A DNA stretch of 61,801 nt from an uncultured Lachnospiraceae bacterium (GCA_947037115.1 CAMQTN010000009.1:1-61801); one strand, 5' to 3'. Positions 52,574 through 61,565 are shown, counted from the first letter of the stretch. The notes: a model not told the origin generated them from the sequence alone. A program made the numbers and translations.

Positions 52574-52804
52574 ATGAAAACAGTACAGATTTCTTTAAAT
52601 TCTATCGATAAGGTTAAATCTTTCGTGAATGATATCACAAAGTTTGATTATGATTTTGATCTGGTATCCGGTAGATACGTTATCGATGCGAAATCTATCA
52701 TGGGTATTTTCAGCTTAGACCTTTCTAAGCCGATCGACCTGAACATCCACGCTGAGGATGGCACGGATGAAGTTATGGAAACATTGAAGCCCTACATCAT
52801 GTAA
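52574..52804 (+). CDS. HPr-family protein lacking the active-site histidine
   Basis: A 76-residue HPr/Crh-like protein. The region around the regulatory serine (DAKSIMGIFSLDLSKPI) is conserved as in HPr Ser46. The segment that should hold His15 in a GLHARPA motif reads SIDKVKSFVNDITKFD, with no histidine. It cannot act as a PTS phosphocarrier but could be phosphorylated on serine and act as a catabolite regulator, as Crh does. AAAGGAGG precedes the ATG. It is a single-gene unit with its own promoter and terminator. Confidence 0.85.
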   Translation: MKTVQISLNSIDKVKSFVNDITKFDYDFDLVSGRYVIDAKSIMGIFSLDLSKPIDLNIHAEDGTDEVMETLKPYIM

Positions 52805-52841
52805 TGTGGCTTTGGCGTACATCTGAATCAAGACTAAAGAG

Positions 52842-52873
52842 CAGCTCAGGAATTTTATTCCCGAGCTGTTTTT
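52842..52873 (+). terminator. Terminator of the HPr-like gene
   Basis: CAGCTCAGGAAT (52842-52853) pairs with ATTCCCGAGCTG (52857-52868) with one mismatch, followed by five T. Confidence 0.88.
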
Positions 52874-52923
52874 CTCTGTATCCGCCGCTTTGCCGCCGAA
52901 ACGTCATTTTTCCCATCAGCCGC

Positions 52924-54102
52924 TCACTTTACCACGATCACTTCTTCCGTCTCCAGCGCGGTCTTCACCAGTTCGTCGATACCCTCCTGCAGATTCTGTT
53001 CATGTCTCTTTATGACATTCAGATTCGGCTTCGTGACAGGATGTTTGGCCACAAAAATGGTACAGCAGTCCTCGTAAGGCAGAATCGAAGTCTCATAACT
53101 GTCGATCTTCTCCGCTATATCCACAATCTCCATCTTGTCAAAACCGATCAGCGGCCTGTAGACAGGCATGGTGCAGACCTCGTTTGTAGCCGCAAGGCTT
53201 GCCATCGTCTGGGAAGCCACCTGTCCGATGCTCTCGCCCGTAATCAGTCCCAGACACTCCGTCTCCTTCGCAATGTGCTCTGCAATGCGCATCATGTAGC
53301 GGCGCATGATAATCGTCAGTTCGTCGTGGGGACACTTGTCATAGATATAGAGCTGGATATCCGTAAAATTAATTACATGAAGCCAGACAGGTCCCGCGTA
53401 GGCCGCAATCTTTTTCGCCAGATCAACCACCTTTGTCTTCGCCCGCTCGCTGGTGTAGGGCGGCGCATGAAAGTACACCGCGTCAATCTTGACGCCCCGC
53501 TTCGCGATCATCCAGCCTGCCACCGGGGAATCAATTCCCCCTGAGAGAAGCAGCATCGCTTTTCCACCCGTTCCTACAGGCATACCGCCCGGGCCGGGTA
53601 TAATCTCAGAATACAGGCAGATCTTGTCCCGTATTTCCACATGCAGAAGGATGTCCGGCCTATGCACATCCACGCGCATTTCCGGATAAGCGTCCAGAAT
53701 CACGCCGCCAAGCTCCACATTGATCTCCATGGAATTGAGAGGATAGTTTTTGCGCGCCCGCCTTGCCGCCACCTTAAAACTTTTGTTACGGTCAGGATAC
53801 ACGTCGCCCATATATTTCACCACAGCCTGTCCCAGCTTTTCAAAACCTTCGTCTTCCACATAGACCACAGGACAGATACCGGAAATACCGAAAACTTTTT
53901 TCAGGCTGTCCACCGCTTCGTCAAAGTCAAATTCAGCCGCTGCGTCCACAAAAATGCGTCCGTCCGTCCTGCGCACCTGGAACTCACCCTCCGCCTTTTT
54001 CAGCGCATATTTGATCTGTTTGACCATAGCCTCCTCAAACAGATAACGATTCTTGCCCTTGACGCCAATCTCCGCGTACTTAATTAGAAATGACTGATAC
54101 AT
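52924..54102 (-). CDS. thiI: tRNA 4-thiouridine synthase ThiI
   Basis: A 392-residue enzyme that puts sulfur on U8 of tRNA and can serve thiamine synthesis. It has an N-terminal ferredoxin-like and THUMP region (about 1-170), the PP-loop LLLSGGIDSPVAGWMIAKRG (about 183-202), and TGESIGQVASQTM. The C-terminal rhodanese domain of the E. coli protein is absent, as in B. subtilis. The adjacent cysteine desulfurase is the likely sulfur donor. Confidence 0.95.
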   Translation of the reverse strand: MYQSFLIKYAEIGVKGKNRYLFEEAMVKQIKYALKKAEGEFQVRRTDGRIFVDAAAEFDFDEAVDSLKKVFGISGICPVVYVEDEGFEKLGQAVVKYMGDVYPDRNKSFKVAARRARKNYPLNSMEINVELGGVILDAYPEMRVDVHRPDILLHVEIRDKICLYSEIIPGPGGMPVGTGGKAMLLLSGGIDSPVAGWMIAKRGVKIDAVYFHAPPYTSERAKTKVVDLAKKIAAYAGPVWLHVINFTDIQLYIYDKCPHDELTIIMRRYMMRIAEHIAKETECLGLITGESIGQVASQTMASLAATNEVCTMPVYRPLIGFDKMEIVDIAEKIDSYETSILPYEDCCTIFVAKHPVTKPNLNVIKRHEQNLQEGIDELVKTALETEEVIVVK

Positions 54103-54128
54103 CTGTGCAGCTCCTTTTTTTTATCATT

Positions 54129-54187
54129 TTTGCGAAGAGGCGGCATAATGTATTCTCTGCCCGGCAGCCATGCCGCCCTCCCGCAAA
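54129..54187 (-). repeat. 18-bp inverted repeat between nifS-like gene and thiI
   Basis: TTTGCGAAGAGGCGGCAT (54129-54146) and ATGCCGCCCTCCCGCAAA (54170-54187) match in 15 of 18 paired positions. The loop holds a further small CTGCC/GGCAG hairpin. It would form a large stem in the minus-strand transcript just before the thiI ribosome site. No U-run follows. Confidence 0.6.
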
Positions 54188-54204
54188 TTCCAAATCTTTT
54201 CACC

Positions 54205-55359
54205 TTAATGTCTCGTATATCTCCTGAGTTTTGGCACGATCTCTTCCAGGTTCCGGCAAGTATAAGCGATCTCCTCGCCTGTGGTAAATCCTGAGAGACT
54301 GAAACGGATCGTAGATTCCAAAAGCTCCTTCTCCACGCCGACCGCCTTCAAAGTCGCTGAAGGCTGCGGTTTATGCGCCGCGCAGGCGCTCCCGGCTGAC
54401 ACATAGATTCCCCGCTCCTCCAAAGCATGCAGGAGCACTTCGCTGCGGACCCCCCGGAAGGACGCGCTCACGATGTGGGCCGCTCCCTCTCTTCCGGGAC
54501 AGCCATTGATGATCACATCGTCCAATTTCCTGACTCCTTCGGTCAATTCCTCCCGCAGCGCATACATTCTGTCTACGTCGCTCTCCATATCCTGATACAC
54601 CATCTCCGCCGCTTTGGCGAAACCCGCGATACCGGGAAGGTTTTCTGTTCCGGAGCGCAGACCTCTCTGCTGGCCGCCGCCATAGGTGATGGGACGCACC
54701 TTTGCGCCCTCCCTCATATACAAAATACCTATACCCTTTGGACCGTGAAGCTTGTGGCCGCTGGCACTGAGCAGGTCGATATGCATTTTCCCGGGATAAA
54801 TGTGAGTCTTTCCGAAGCCCTGCACTGCATCCACGTGAAAAAGAGTCGCCGGATTTTTCTTTTTAATGAGTGCACCGGCCTCGGCAATGGGCTGTAACGT
54901 TCCGATCTCATTGTTTGTGTGCATGATAGAGACCAGAATCGTGTCTGGTCTGACAGCCTGTTCCAACTCTTCCAGCGAAATTCTTCCCTGCCTGTCAACC
55001 GAAAGATATGTCACCTCAAAACCCTGATCCTCCAGATAAGCCATGGGCTGCAATACCGCCGGATGTTCGATTTTCGTGGTGATCAGATGACGTCCGGTTC
55101 TGTGGTTGGCCATCGCCGCCCCGATCAGGGCGATATTGTCTGACTCCGTTCCGCCGGAAGTAAAAAATATCTCTTTTTCATTCACTTTTAAAAGTCTCGC
55201 AAACGTCTCGTTTGCGTATCTTAAGTAGGCTTCCGCCTCCACTCCTTTATGGTGCAGGCTGGAAGGATTTCCATAATCCTCGCACAAAATTTTGTGCATC
55301 AGCTGCGCGACCTCCTCAAAGCATGCGGTCGTCGCAGAATTATCCAAATACACTTCCAT
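54205..55359 (-). CDS. Cysteine desulfurase (NifS/IscS-like)
   Basis: A 384-residue PLP enzyme that takes sulfur from cysteine. It has EVYLDNSATTACFEEV at the start, PLP-lysine motif SASGHKLHGPKGIG (about 203-216) and the active Cys in the flexible loop VSAGSACAAHKP (about 325-336). In B. subtilis the NifZ-type paralogue supplies ThiI for s4U8, and the thiI gene is next here. It is probably a dedicated tRNA-thiolation desulfurase. A general iron-sulfur role is possible. Confidence 0.93.
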   Translation of the reverse strand: MEVYLDNSATTACFEEVAQLMHKILCEDYGNPSSLHHKGVEAEAYLRYANETFARLLKVNEKEIFFTSGGTESDNIALIGAAMANHRTGRHLITTKIEHPAVLQPMAYLEDQGFEVTYLSVDRQGRISLEELEQAVRPDTILVSIMHTNNEIGTLQPIAEAGALIKKKNPATLFHVDAVQGFGKTHIYPGKMHIDLLSASGHKLHGPKGIGILYMREGAKVRPITYGGGQQRGLRSGTENLPGIAGFAKAAEMVYQDMESDVDRMYALREELTEGVRKLDDVIINGCPGREGAAHIVSASFRGVRSEVLLHALEERGIYVSAGSACAAHKPQPSATLKAVGVEKELLESTIRFSLSGFTTGEEIAYTCRNLEEIVPKLRRYTRH

Positions 55360-55404
55360 TGCCGCTGTTTCCTTCCTGAATCCACATAATTGCCAATATC
55401 AACT

Positions 55405-55453
55405 CGCAAACCCGCGCTTTTGGCGCTCACAGCCCGATTTTTCGGACGTTTGC
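55405..55453 (-). repeat. 49-nt two-hairpin intergenic element, copy 2
   Basis: An outer stem CGCAAAC/GTTTGC (55405-55411 and 55448-55453) encloses GCGC/GCGC (55414-55426) and CCGA/TCGG (55434-55445). Length and outer stem are identical to the copy at 23132, while the inner stems differ in sequence but keep pairing. It lies between rsmE and the cysteine desulfurase gene in the minus-strand transcript. Confidence 0.55.
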
Positions 55454-55534
55454 TCGTTATGTGCCGCAAGAAAAACAAATGCCTCCTGCAGAGTCCCCTG
55501 ATTTTCTTTTGCGTCTACTATAGTATATGACACT

Positions 55535-56272
55535 TCACTCCAGATGGTACATCAGCCAGGACAGTACCGCAAGGCCCGCCGTCTCGGTGCGCAGAATCCT
55601 TTTTCCCAGTGTAACCGGCTCGATCCCTGCCGCGAGAGCCTCCGCCACCTCGTTCTCCTCAAACCCGCCCTCCGGGCCGATAAAAACCGCAACACTCTGT
55701 CCGGGCTGTATCGCCTCTATGATTCTTTTCGTATGCCCCATATCGTCCGCAAGCTCATAGGGTATCAGCTTCACATCCATATGATGCGCGTAAGCCACCG
55801 CCGCCTTCATGGACATGGGCTCTTTTACCACCGGAATGATCCCCCGTCTGCACTGCTTGGCCGCCGCCTCCGCAATCCCCTGCCAGCGGTTCACTTTTGC
55901 CGCCGCCTTTTTCTCATCGAGCTTTACCACACACCGCTTCACCGCTACCGGAATTACCTCAAACACGCCAAGCTCTACGGATTTCTGAACAATCAGTTCC
56001 ATTTTATCCGCCTTGGGAATCCCCTGGAAGAGATAAATTTTAGAGGGCAGCTCCACTCCCTCTTCCCTGATAAAGCGCAGGGAACAGATGACTCTGTCCT
56101 GCGCAATCTCCTCAATACCACAGCGGTACTCTCTGCCGTCCACACCGTTTTTGACCGCAATTTCCTCCCCGGTTTTCAACCGAAGGACATTTCTGATATG
56201 ATTGACGTCCCCGCCCGTGATGATAATTGTCTTATCCTGAATCTGTGATGAATCCACAAAAAACTGATACAT
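55535..56272 (-). CDS. rsmE: 16S rRNA m3U1498 methyltransferase RsmE
   Basis: A 245-residue SPOUT methyltransferase that methylates N3 of U1498 in 16S rRNA. Evidence includes the N-terminal PUA-like domain (ITGGDVNHIRNVLRLKTGEE), YLFQGIPKADKMELIVQKSVELGV, and the SPOUT knot VAVFIGPEGGFEENEV with VTLGKRILRTETA. It follows prmA and a VanZ-like gene, the usual prmA-rsmE neighbourhood. Confidence 0.95.
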   Translation of the reverse strand: MYQFFVDSSQIQDKTIIITGGDVNHIRNVLRLKTGEEIAVKNGVDGREYRCGIEEIAQDRVICSLRFIREEGVELPSKIYLFQGIPKADKMELIVQKSVELGVFEVIPVAVKRCVVKLDEKKAAAKVNRWQGIAEAAAKQCRRGIIPVVKEPMSMKAAVAYAHHMDVKLIPYELADDMGHTKRIIEAIQPGQSVAVFIGPEGGFEENEVAEALAAGIEPVTLGKRILRTETAGLAVLSWLMYHLE

Positions 56273-56289
56273 GAATCCGGCCGGCCCCC

Positions 56290-56820
56290 TTACTGCTCTT
56301 CCAAAGCCCTCTTCAGGCGCTTGCGTTGAATGCGTTTCACGATCCTTACCAGCAGTGCAAACACAAGGACTCCCAAAAGCGCCCCCGCACTGTCAATCAC
56401 TACATCCGAAAACCGCCCCGCGCGTCCGGCCACAAAAAGCTGGTGTATCTCGTCCGTCGCCGCGTAAACGGTTGTCGCAGCATAGGCTGTCCCGCCCCTG
56501 CGTAAAAAGCTCATTTCCCACTGCCCGATCCATATATAGAGAAGGACCGATAACGTACCATACTCCGCCATATGGGCCGCCTTTCTGACAAGTCCCTCAA
56601 TGGTGTCGGAGATCGCTTTCACCCGCTCATCGCTTAAATCCAGATGGAAAAAAGTTCTGGTGGAGCTTACCATATGATAAGTAAAACTCTCACTCACCGC
56701 ACCCGACTCCTCCTTATCCTGCGCGGAAAAGGCAAAGATCATGCACATCCACACGATCGCCAGCACACCCGCCAGATTCCGAAGCAGAAACATACCGAAT
56801 TTTTCTTCCGTCTTTCTCAT
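56290..56820 (-). CDS. VanZ-family membrane protein
   Basis: A 176-residue protein with four or five hydrophobic segments and the VanZ pattern: FSAQDKEESG, a helix with RKAAHMAEYGTLSVLLYIW, then ATDEIHQLFVAGRAGRFSDVVIDSAGA. VanZ confers low-level teicoplanin resistance in vancomycin clusters, but most lone homologues have no known role. The start at 56820 is set by GAGG 6 nt upstream. It lies between prmA and rsmE, 17 bp before the latter. Confidence 0.88.
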   Translation of the reverse strand: MRKTEEKFGMFLLRNLAGVLAIVWMCMIFAFSAQDKEESGAVSESFTYHMVSSTRTFFHLDLSDERVKAISDTIEGLVRKAAHMAEYGTLSVLLYIWIGQWEMSFLRRGGTAYAATTVYAATDEIHQLFVAGRAGRFSDVVIDSAGALLGVLVFALLVRIVKRIQRKRLKRALEEQ

Positions 56821-56868
56821 AAAAAACCTCAATTCCTACGCGCCATGACAGGTGCCTGCCCCTTCACG

Positions 56869-57855
56869 TCAATTTTTTCGGGCCGTCACCGACACCCACT
56901 CGCCCAGATGATTCACCTCATGAACCGTGAGTCCCGCCGCCTCCACGGCCTGCCTCACAGTCTCCTCCTTATTCTCGATAATCCCGGAAGTAATATAGAC
57001 GCCTCCCGGCTTCAGACAATTTACGGCCACAGGTGTGAGCGGCACAAGGACGTCCGCCAGAATGTTTGCCACCACAATATCATAACACTCGTTACCGACT
57101 TTGTCCTGTATCTCTTTCTCCGTAATGATGTTGCCGATGAGCAGATCGAAAGCCCCGTCAGCAATCCCGTTTGCTTCCTTATTCTGTGCCACGGCTTCCA
57201 CCGCACAGGGATCCAGATCCGTCCCCACAGCGTGCTTCGCCCCGTACATTAGCGCAAGGATAGAAAGAATACCACTGCCCGTCCCCACATCCAGAAGCTT
57301 CGTCTCCGGGGTCAGGTATTTTTTGATCTCTCCGATGCAAAGTCTGGTGGTCTCATGCATACCCGTTCCAAACGCCGTGCCCGGATCGATGTGCAGAATT
57401 TTCTTATCACGGTCTTCGGGCTTCACTTCCTCCCACGAGGGAATCACCAACAGATCGTCTATGTAGAACTGATGGAAATACTGCTTCCAGTTATTGATCC
57501 AGTCGACGTCCTCGGTCTCGGACACCGTTACAGTCCCTTCCCCGATCTCCATGAAATCCCGAACCTCGGACAGCGCCTCCTCAATCCTTGAAAGAACGCT
57601 CTCCTGATCCGCCTTCTCTCCGTCAAGATCAAGGGTGCCATCCGCATTCATCTCCACAAAGAAACTCAAGTACGCAACGCCGTCATCCGCCTCCGGCTCT
57701 GGCGGAATATCCACAAACATCCGCTCCTTTTCAAGCGGCGAGAGCGGCACTCTGTCCTCGATCTGCGCACCTTCAAGACCCCTGTCATAGAGCTCGCTGA
57801 TAATCAGATCCTCCGCATCCACAACGGTCTTTATCCTGAACTTCATCCACTTCAT
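56869..57855 (-). CDS. prmA: Ribosomal protein L11 methyltransferase PrmA
   Basis: A 328-residue class I SAM methyltransferase that methylates L11. It has the N-terminal substrate domain (MKWMKFRIKTVVDAEDLIIS), HIDPGTAFGTGMHETTRLC, motif I KLLDVGTGSGILSILAL, and NILADVLVPL (NxxA). The gene follows telA's neighbour block and starts a prmA-vanZ-rsmE run. Confidence 0.95.
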   Translation of the reverse strand: MKWMKFRIKTVVDAEDLIISELYDRGLEGAQIEDRVPLSPLEKERMFVDIPPEPEADDGVAYLSFFVEMNADGTLDLDGEKADQESVLSRIEEALSEVRDFMEIGEGTVTVSETEDVDWINNWKQYFHQFYIDDLLVIPSWEEVKPEDRDKKILHIDPGTAFGTGMHETTRLCIGEIKKYLTPETKLLDVGTGSGILSILALMYGAKHAVGTDLDPCAVEAVAQNKEANGIADGAFDLLIGNIITEKEIQDKVGNECYDIVVANILADVLVPLTPVAVNCLKPGGVYITSGIIENKEETVRQAVEAAGLTVHEVNHLGEWVSVTARKN

Positions 57856-57863
57856 AAACTGCC

Positions 57864-59018
57864 TTACTTCCTTTCACTGAGCTCCAAAAGCTTTTCCTTG
57901 AGCTCATTCTCCATGGTCTGCATCTCCTGCTCGGCAGCCCTTCTCTTCTCCCTGCCGTCCGCCTGAATCTTCATCACCTCATCCAGCGTGGAGATCAGGT
58001 TGGCATTGGTATTTTTCAGGGTCTCCATATCAATAATGCCGCGCTCCGACTCTTTGGCGCTCTCTATGGTCGCGGTTTTTAATACCTCCGCATTTTTCCT
58101 TAGGAGTTCATTGGTCATATCGGACACTTCCCTCTGGGCCCTGGCCGCCTGCTCCGCATGGGTAACGCCAAGGGCAAGCACCATCTGGCTCTTCCAGAGA
58201 GGAATGGTGTTTACAATCGTGGACTGAATCTTTTCCACCATCATGGTATCACTGCTCTGCACCAGCCTGATCTGCGGCGCTGTCTGGATAGACACCATTC
58301 TTGTCAGCTCCAGATCGTGAATCTTTTTCTCGAAGCGGTCGCAAAGCGCTTCCAGGTCTCTCGCCGCCTGCGCGTCCTCCGGCAGGCCGCTTGCCTTCGC
58401 TTTCTCCAGAAGCTGCGGCAGTTCCGTCTCTCTCGTCTCAGCGAGCTTCCTCTTACCCGCCAGTATGTACATGGAAAGTTCTTTAAAATAGGTCAGATTC
58501 AGATCATACATCTTGTCCAGGAGGGCAATATCTTTTAAGAGCTGTACCTGATTGCTCTCCAGCGCCTCGCAGATTTTATTTACGTTGGTCTCCGCCTTGG
58601 CGTATTTCGCCTTCATGGACTCCAGCTTATGCGCGGGCTTCTTAAAGAGCCCCAAAAATCCCTTTTCCTCCTCCTCATCAAAGCCTTTGAGCTGTGTCAC
58701 CACATCGGACAACATCTCACCGACCTCTCCCAGATCCTTTGTCCTGACGTTCTCCAAAGCATTTCCCGAAAAGTCAGCCATCTTTTTCTGCGTGCCTACA
58801 CCGTACTGTAAAATCGCCGTTGAGTTGTGCAGATCGATCTGTTTTGCAAACTCGTCCACCTGACGTCTTTCCTCATCGCTTAATATCGAATCGTTCAGAT
58901 CCTCCTTCAATTTCTGTGCCTGGGATGCCTCCGCCGGGGGCTGTTTTTCCGTCAACATTTCCTCCACCTCGCCAAACACCAGAGTGGGCGCCGTCTCCTT
59001 GAAATCCATCTCGCTCAT
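57864..59018 (-). CDS. TelA-family toxic anion resistance protein
   Basis: A 384-residue, mostly helical cytoplasmic protein of the TelA/KlaA family (PF05816). ATG 59018 follows GGAGG. It has an acidic start, long coiled coils and the family core (VSIQTAPQIRLVQSSDTMMV, then STIVNTIPLWKSQMVLAL). Despite the name, the biochemical role is unclear. In B. subtilis the homologue YaaN is next to XpaC, and the same pair is found here. A function at the membrane or envelope with XpaC is likely. The end of the gene is 8 bp from prmA. Confidence 0.88.
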   Translation of the reverse strand: MSEMDFKETAPTLVFGEVEEMLTEKQPPAEASQAQKLKEDLNDSILSDEERRQVDEFAKQIDLHNSTAILQYGVGTQKKMADFSGNALENVRTKDLGEVGEMLSDVVTQLKGFDEEEEKGFLGLFKKPAHKLESMKAKYAKAETNVNKICEALESNQVQLLKDIALLDKMYDLNLTYFKELSMYILAGKRKLAETRETELPQLLEKAKASGLPEDAQAARDLEALCDRFEKKIHDLELTRMVSIQTAPQIRLVQSSDTMMVEKIQSTIVNTIPLWKSQMVLALGVTHAEQAARAQREVSDMTNELLRKNAEVLKTATIESAKESERGIIDMETLKNTNANLISTLDEVMKIQADGREKRRAAEQEMQTMENELKEKLLELSERK

Positions 59019-59073
59019 ACTGTCCTCCATTATAATCATATACTACATTATTGCCACAGTCTTAACCGTTTCA

Positions 59074-59094
59074 GGAGAATGTGAAGCATTCTCC
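59074..59094. other. Hairpin between xpaC-like gene and telA
   Basis: GGAGAATG-TGAAG-CATTCTCC is a perfect 8-bp stem (59074-59081 and 59087-59094) in the 104-bp gap. No U-run follows, so it is not a clear terminator. Confidence 0.5.
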
Positions 59095-59122
59095 CAGACC
59101 AAGTGCGTGGGCATTCGGCCGC

Positions 59123-60370
59123 TTATAAATATCCGTCCTGCTTCAAAATGGTATGTAACGCCGAAATATCCGACTGGATATCCCATGCTTTCTCGCGGAA
59201 CAATTCATCCAGAAATTTCTCAAAAGCCTCGTTGATATTGTCCACCGCCGTCTCGATCTCCCGCCTGGTCTGTGCCACATTTGACAGATCGGGCTGTCCA
59301 TCCAGATCGCGGTAAGCCTCCAGAAGTTTCTTTGTCGTCGGCAGATAAAAGCTCAACATTTTGCGAAGTTCGGGCGCCAGCTCCGGCTCCTCCTCCACCC
59401 GGTCAAAAATTTTCCTGACCAGATTTTCGAGCCGGTCAAGTTTGTCCGACATTTCCTCGCCGGGTATCTCATCGTTGCATTGGCGGATCAGGCGCACATA
59501 TCTTTTTCCTTCCTCAATCACTTCCGCCGCCTCGCCAAGACGCTCCCTTTCCTGTTTTTTCCGTTCGTCTGCCAGCTTTTCGCTCTCAAGTTTCTTCTGC
59601 TGTTCCTCGTAATCCCTCTGGGTGAGCATATACCGTTCGTACATCTCATCGCTGGCAATCAGGCAGGTTTCTTTCTGATCCAGGCGGCCCTGCTTAAACA
59701 TGCCGAGCTGGATCATCCTTTTTACGTCTTTCACAATAAACCGCTCACTTCTGCCCGTCCGTTTCGCCATATCCTGAATGGAGCAGTAGAGCTTATCCTT
59801 CACCATGTCTACATATCTTTTATACCGTTTCGCGCGGCCCACAAACTGCGCCCCGCGACAGCCAAGCCACAGGCCCGCCACGGAAAAGACACCCGACACG
59901 ACTACCGGAACCACAGACGCAGAATAGAGTATCAACTCGCCCACCGAACCTGCCAGCACAAGCAGGGACATACCCATCAGACCGTAACCGGCTCCCATAA
60001 ACACCACGCCGGAGACAGATCCCGACGGTGTGCGCTGAAACAGTCTGGTGTCAAGCCGCGCATTGGGCCGCCTGTACTCCCGCCGGTTGGCATAGGAAAC
60101 CGCCGCGCTGTCAGGCACTTTTGGGGCAAATCCCTGCGTAACATCGTTCACTGCACGACTGATGCTGTCTCCCACGGCCTCCACCGTGCGGTTTACGCTC
60201 TCGCCCACCGTCCCTACGGTGTGGTTCATCTCCCGCACGGTGTGGTTTAAAGTCTCATTCACGGTATCGCTGATATTTTTCCCAAGATTGGTAAAATTGC
60301 CTGTCTCTACCGCCCGCTGTACCTGATCCCGTATATCCTCCCCGGTCCGATACCACTCATTCCTGTCCAT
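59123..60370 (-). CDS. XpaC-like membrane protein
   Basis: A 415-residue protein. The N-terminal 75 residues are repeats of amphipathic helix (VNETLNHTVREMNHTVGTVG). Two close membrane helices lie at about 118-170. A small winged-helix-like region (YCSIQDMAKRTGRSERFIVK) and a long charged coiled coil follow, and the C-terminal domain resembles XpaC of B. subtilis ('5-bromo-4-chloroindolyl phosphate hydrolysis'). The hydrolase label comes from an old phenotype and is not a proven activity. Pairing with TelA is conserved. It overlaps the DUF3048 gene by 14 bp. Confidence 0.75.
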   Translation of the reverse strand: MDRNEWYRTGEDIRDQVQRAVETGNFTNLGKNISDTVNETLNHTVREMNHTVGTVGESVNRTVEAVGDSISRAVNDVTQGFAPKVPDSAAVSYANRREYRRPNARLDTRLFQRTPSGSVSGVVFMGAGYGLMGMSLLVLAGSVGELILYSASVVPVVVSGVFSVAGLWLGCRGAQFVGRAKRYKRYVDMVKDKLYCSIQDMAKRTGRSERFIVKDVKRMIQLGMFKQGRLDQKETCLIASDEMYERYMLTQRDYEEQQKKLESEKLADERKKQERERLGEAAEVIEEGKRYVRLIRQCNDEIPGEEMSDKLDRLENLVRKIFDRVEEEPELAPELRKMLSFYLPTTKKLLEAYRDLDGQPDLSNVAQTRREIETAVDNINEAFEKFLDELFREKAWDIQSDISALHTILKQDGYL

Positions 60371-61565
60371 ATTCTACGAACTCTCCATACTCATCCCAAA
60401 TATTGCAGATCCAGGTACTCCCCTGGTTAAAAACAATCTCTTCGTCGTTCTCGTCATAGAACTTCGGCGGTGTAAAGTCGCCGTCAAAGCGTTTCCATGT
60501 ACCCTTTATCACCCTGCCGTTTGTAAATACAATAGCGTCGCCATCACCGTGCACACCAAAAGCGAGATAATCATGAGCATCCCTGACCTCTCCGTGACAA
60601 TACTGGAACACTACATTGCTGACAGTGAGCTGGTTGCCCGTAAGTTCATCGATCTGTTTCTTGCCGTCCTGATAGCGGTAATATAACTGATCGTCCTCAT
60701 GGTATTCAAAATAGGGATGATAGGCGCCGTACCCGCCGGAATTGTTTGATGATTTTCCACCCGGATAGACGAAGGAAGCCGCCTCTTTATCCTCATACTC
60801 CGCCCTCACATTATCCGCCGCAAAAAGGAAGGGCGGTACATACTTATCATCATAATTCCAGTCATAACCAAGTCTTTCCACCGCGTCAAAAAGACCGTCA
60901 ATCATCAGATATCCTGTAAACTCCGTAGCCTTGCCCGGCCTTGCCACTCTTCCGAAGGCCTCGTCCGCCGGATTGTGGATACCCACCACCGCCGCGCTGA
61001 CATTATAATAATTGGGGCGGTTGATCAGTTCCTCCACGTAAGGCACCGCCAAACCCCAGTTACAGTAAATGGCTTCATATCCCATGGCCTGATAGACATA
61101 GTAATCCCTGCTCGACCGAACAGGCCCGATCCGCTCCAGATCGTCAAAATCCTCAAACACACCCATCAGACGGGTGATACGTCCCTCCACCGGCGCTTCA
61201 TAGATAATCGCCGCACGGGAAAGGCCATACTGCGGCAGAGCCGGCGTATTGTTCGGTATCATCACCGCAATGGGCCGCCTTGTGGCCTGCTCCGTCTTCG
61301 TCCACTGACCGGTCAGGTAGCTCTGGATTTTTCCATCCACCTCTTCGCGCTCCCCGATCGTGGTTTCCTCCGACTCCGGTTCTTCTTCCTCTTCCACCTC
61401 CGGTTCCGGCTCTTCCTCCTCCTGCTGCTTTATGGGCTCGATCTCCAGCTGCGGCGCAGGCGCCGCTTCCTCCTCTTTTCCACAGGCAGCCGCAAAGAGC
61501 ATCAACATACAAAACATACATATTATAAGGGAAATTTTTCCTGTTCTCTTTCCTGTACTTTTCAT
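60357..61565 (-). CDS. DUF3048 (YerB-like) lipoprotein
   Basis: A 402-residue secreted lipoprotein with signal peptide and lipobox MLFAAACG (Cys near 28), an acidic Glu/Pro-rich linker (about 35-75), then DUF3048 (RRPIAVMIPNNTPALPQYGLS; IYEAPVEGRITRLMGVF; RIGPVRSSRDYYV) and its C-terminal domain. B. subtilis YerB is the reference member, and the function is unknown. It heads the DUF3048-xpaC-telA series and overlaps xpaC. Confidence 0.9.
   Translation of the reverse strand: MKSTGKRTGKISLIICMFCMLMLFAAACGKEEEAAPAPQLEIEPIKQQEEEEPEPEVEEEEEPESEETTIGEREEVDGKIQSYLTGQWTKTEQATRRPIAVMIPNNTPALPQYGLSRAAIIYEAPVEGRITRLMGVFEDFDDLERIGPVRSSRDYYVYQAMGYEAIYCNWGLAVPYVEELINRPNYYNVSAAVVGIHNPADEAFGRVARPGKATEFTGYLMIDGLFDAVERLGYDWNYDDKYVPPFLFAADNVRAEYEDKEAASFVYPGGKSSNNSGGYGAYHPYFEYHEDDQLYYRYQDGKKQIDELTGNQLTVSNVVFQYCHGEVRDAHDYLAFGVHGDGDAIVFTNGRVIKGTWKRFDGDFTPPKFYDENDEEIVFNQGSTWICNIWDEYGEFVEYGQE

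Noticed and set aside
59123..60370. Treating the XpaC-like protein as an indolyl phosphate hydrolase
   Set aside because: No phosphatase motif is visible, and the family name reflects an indirect phenotype.
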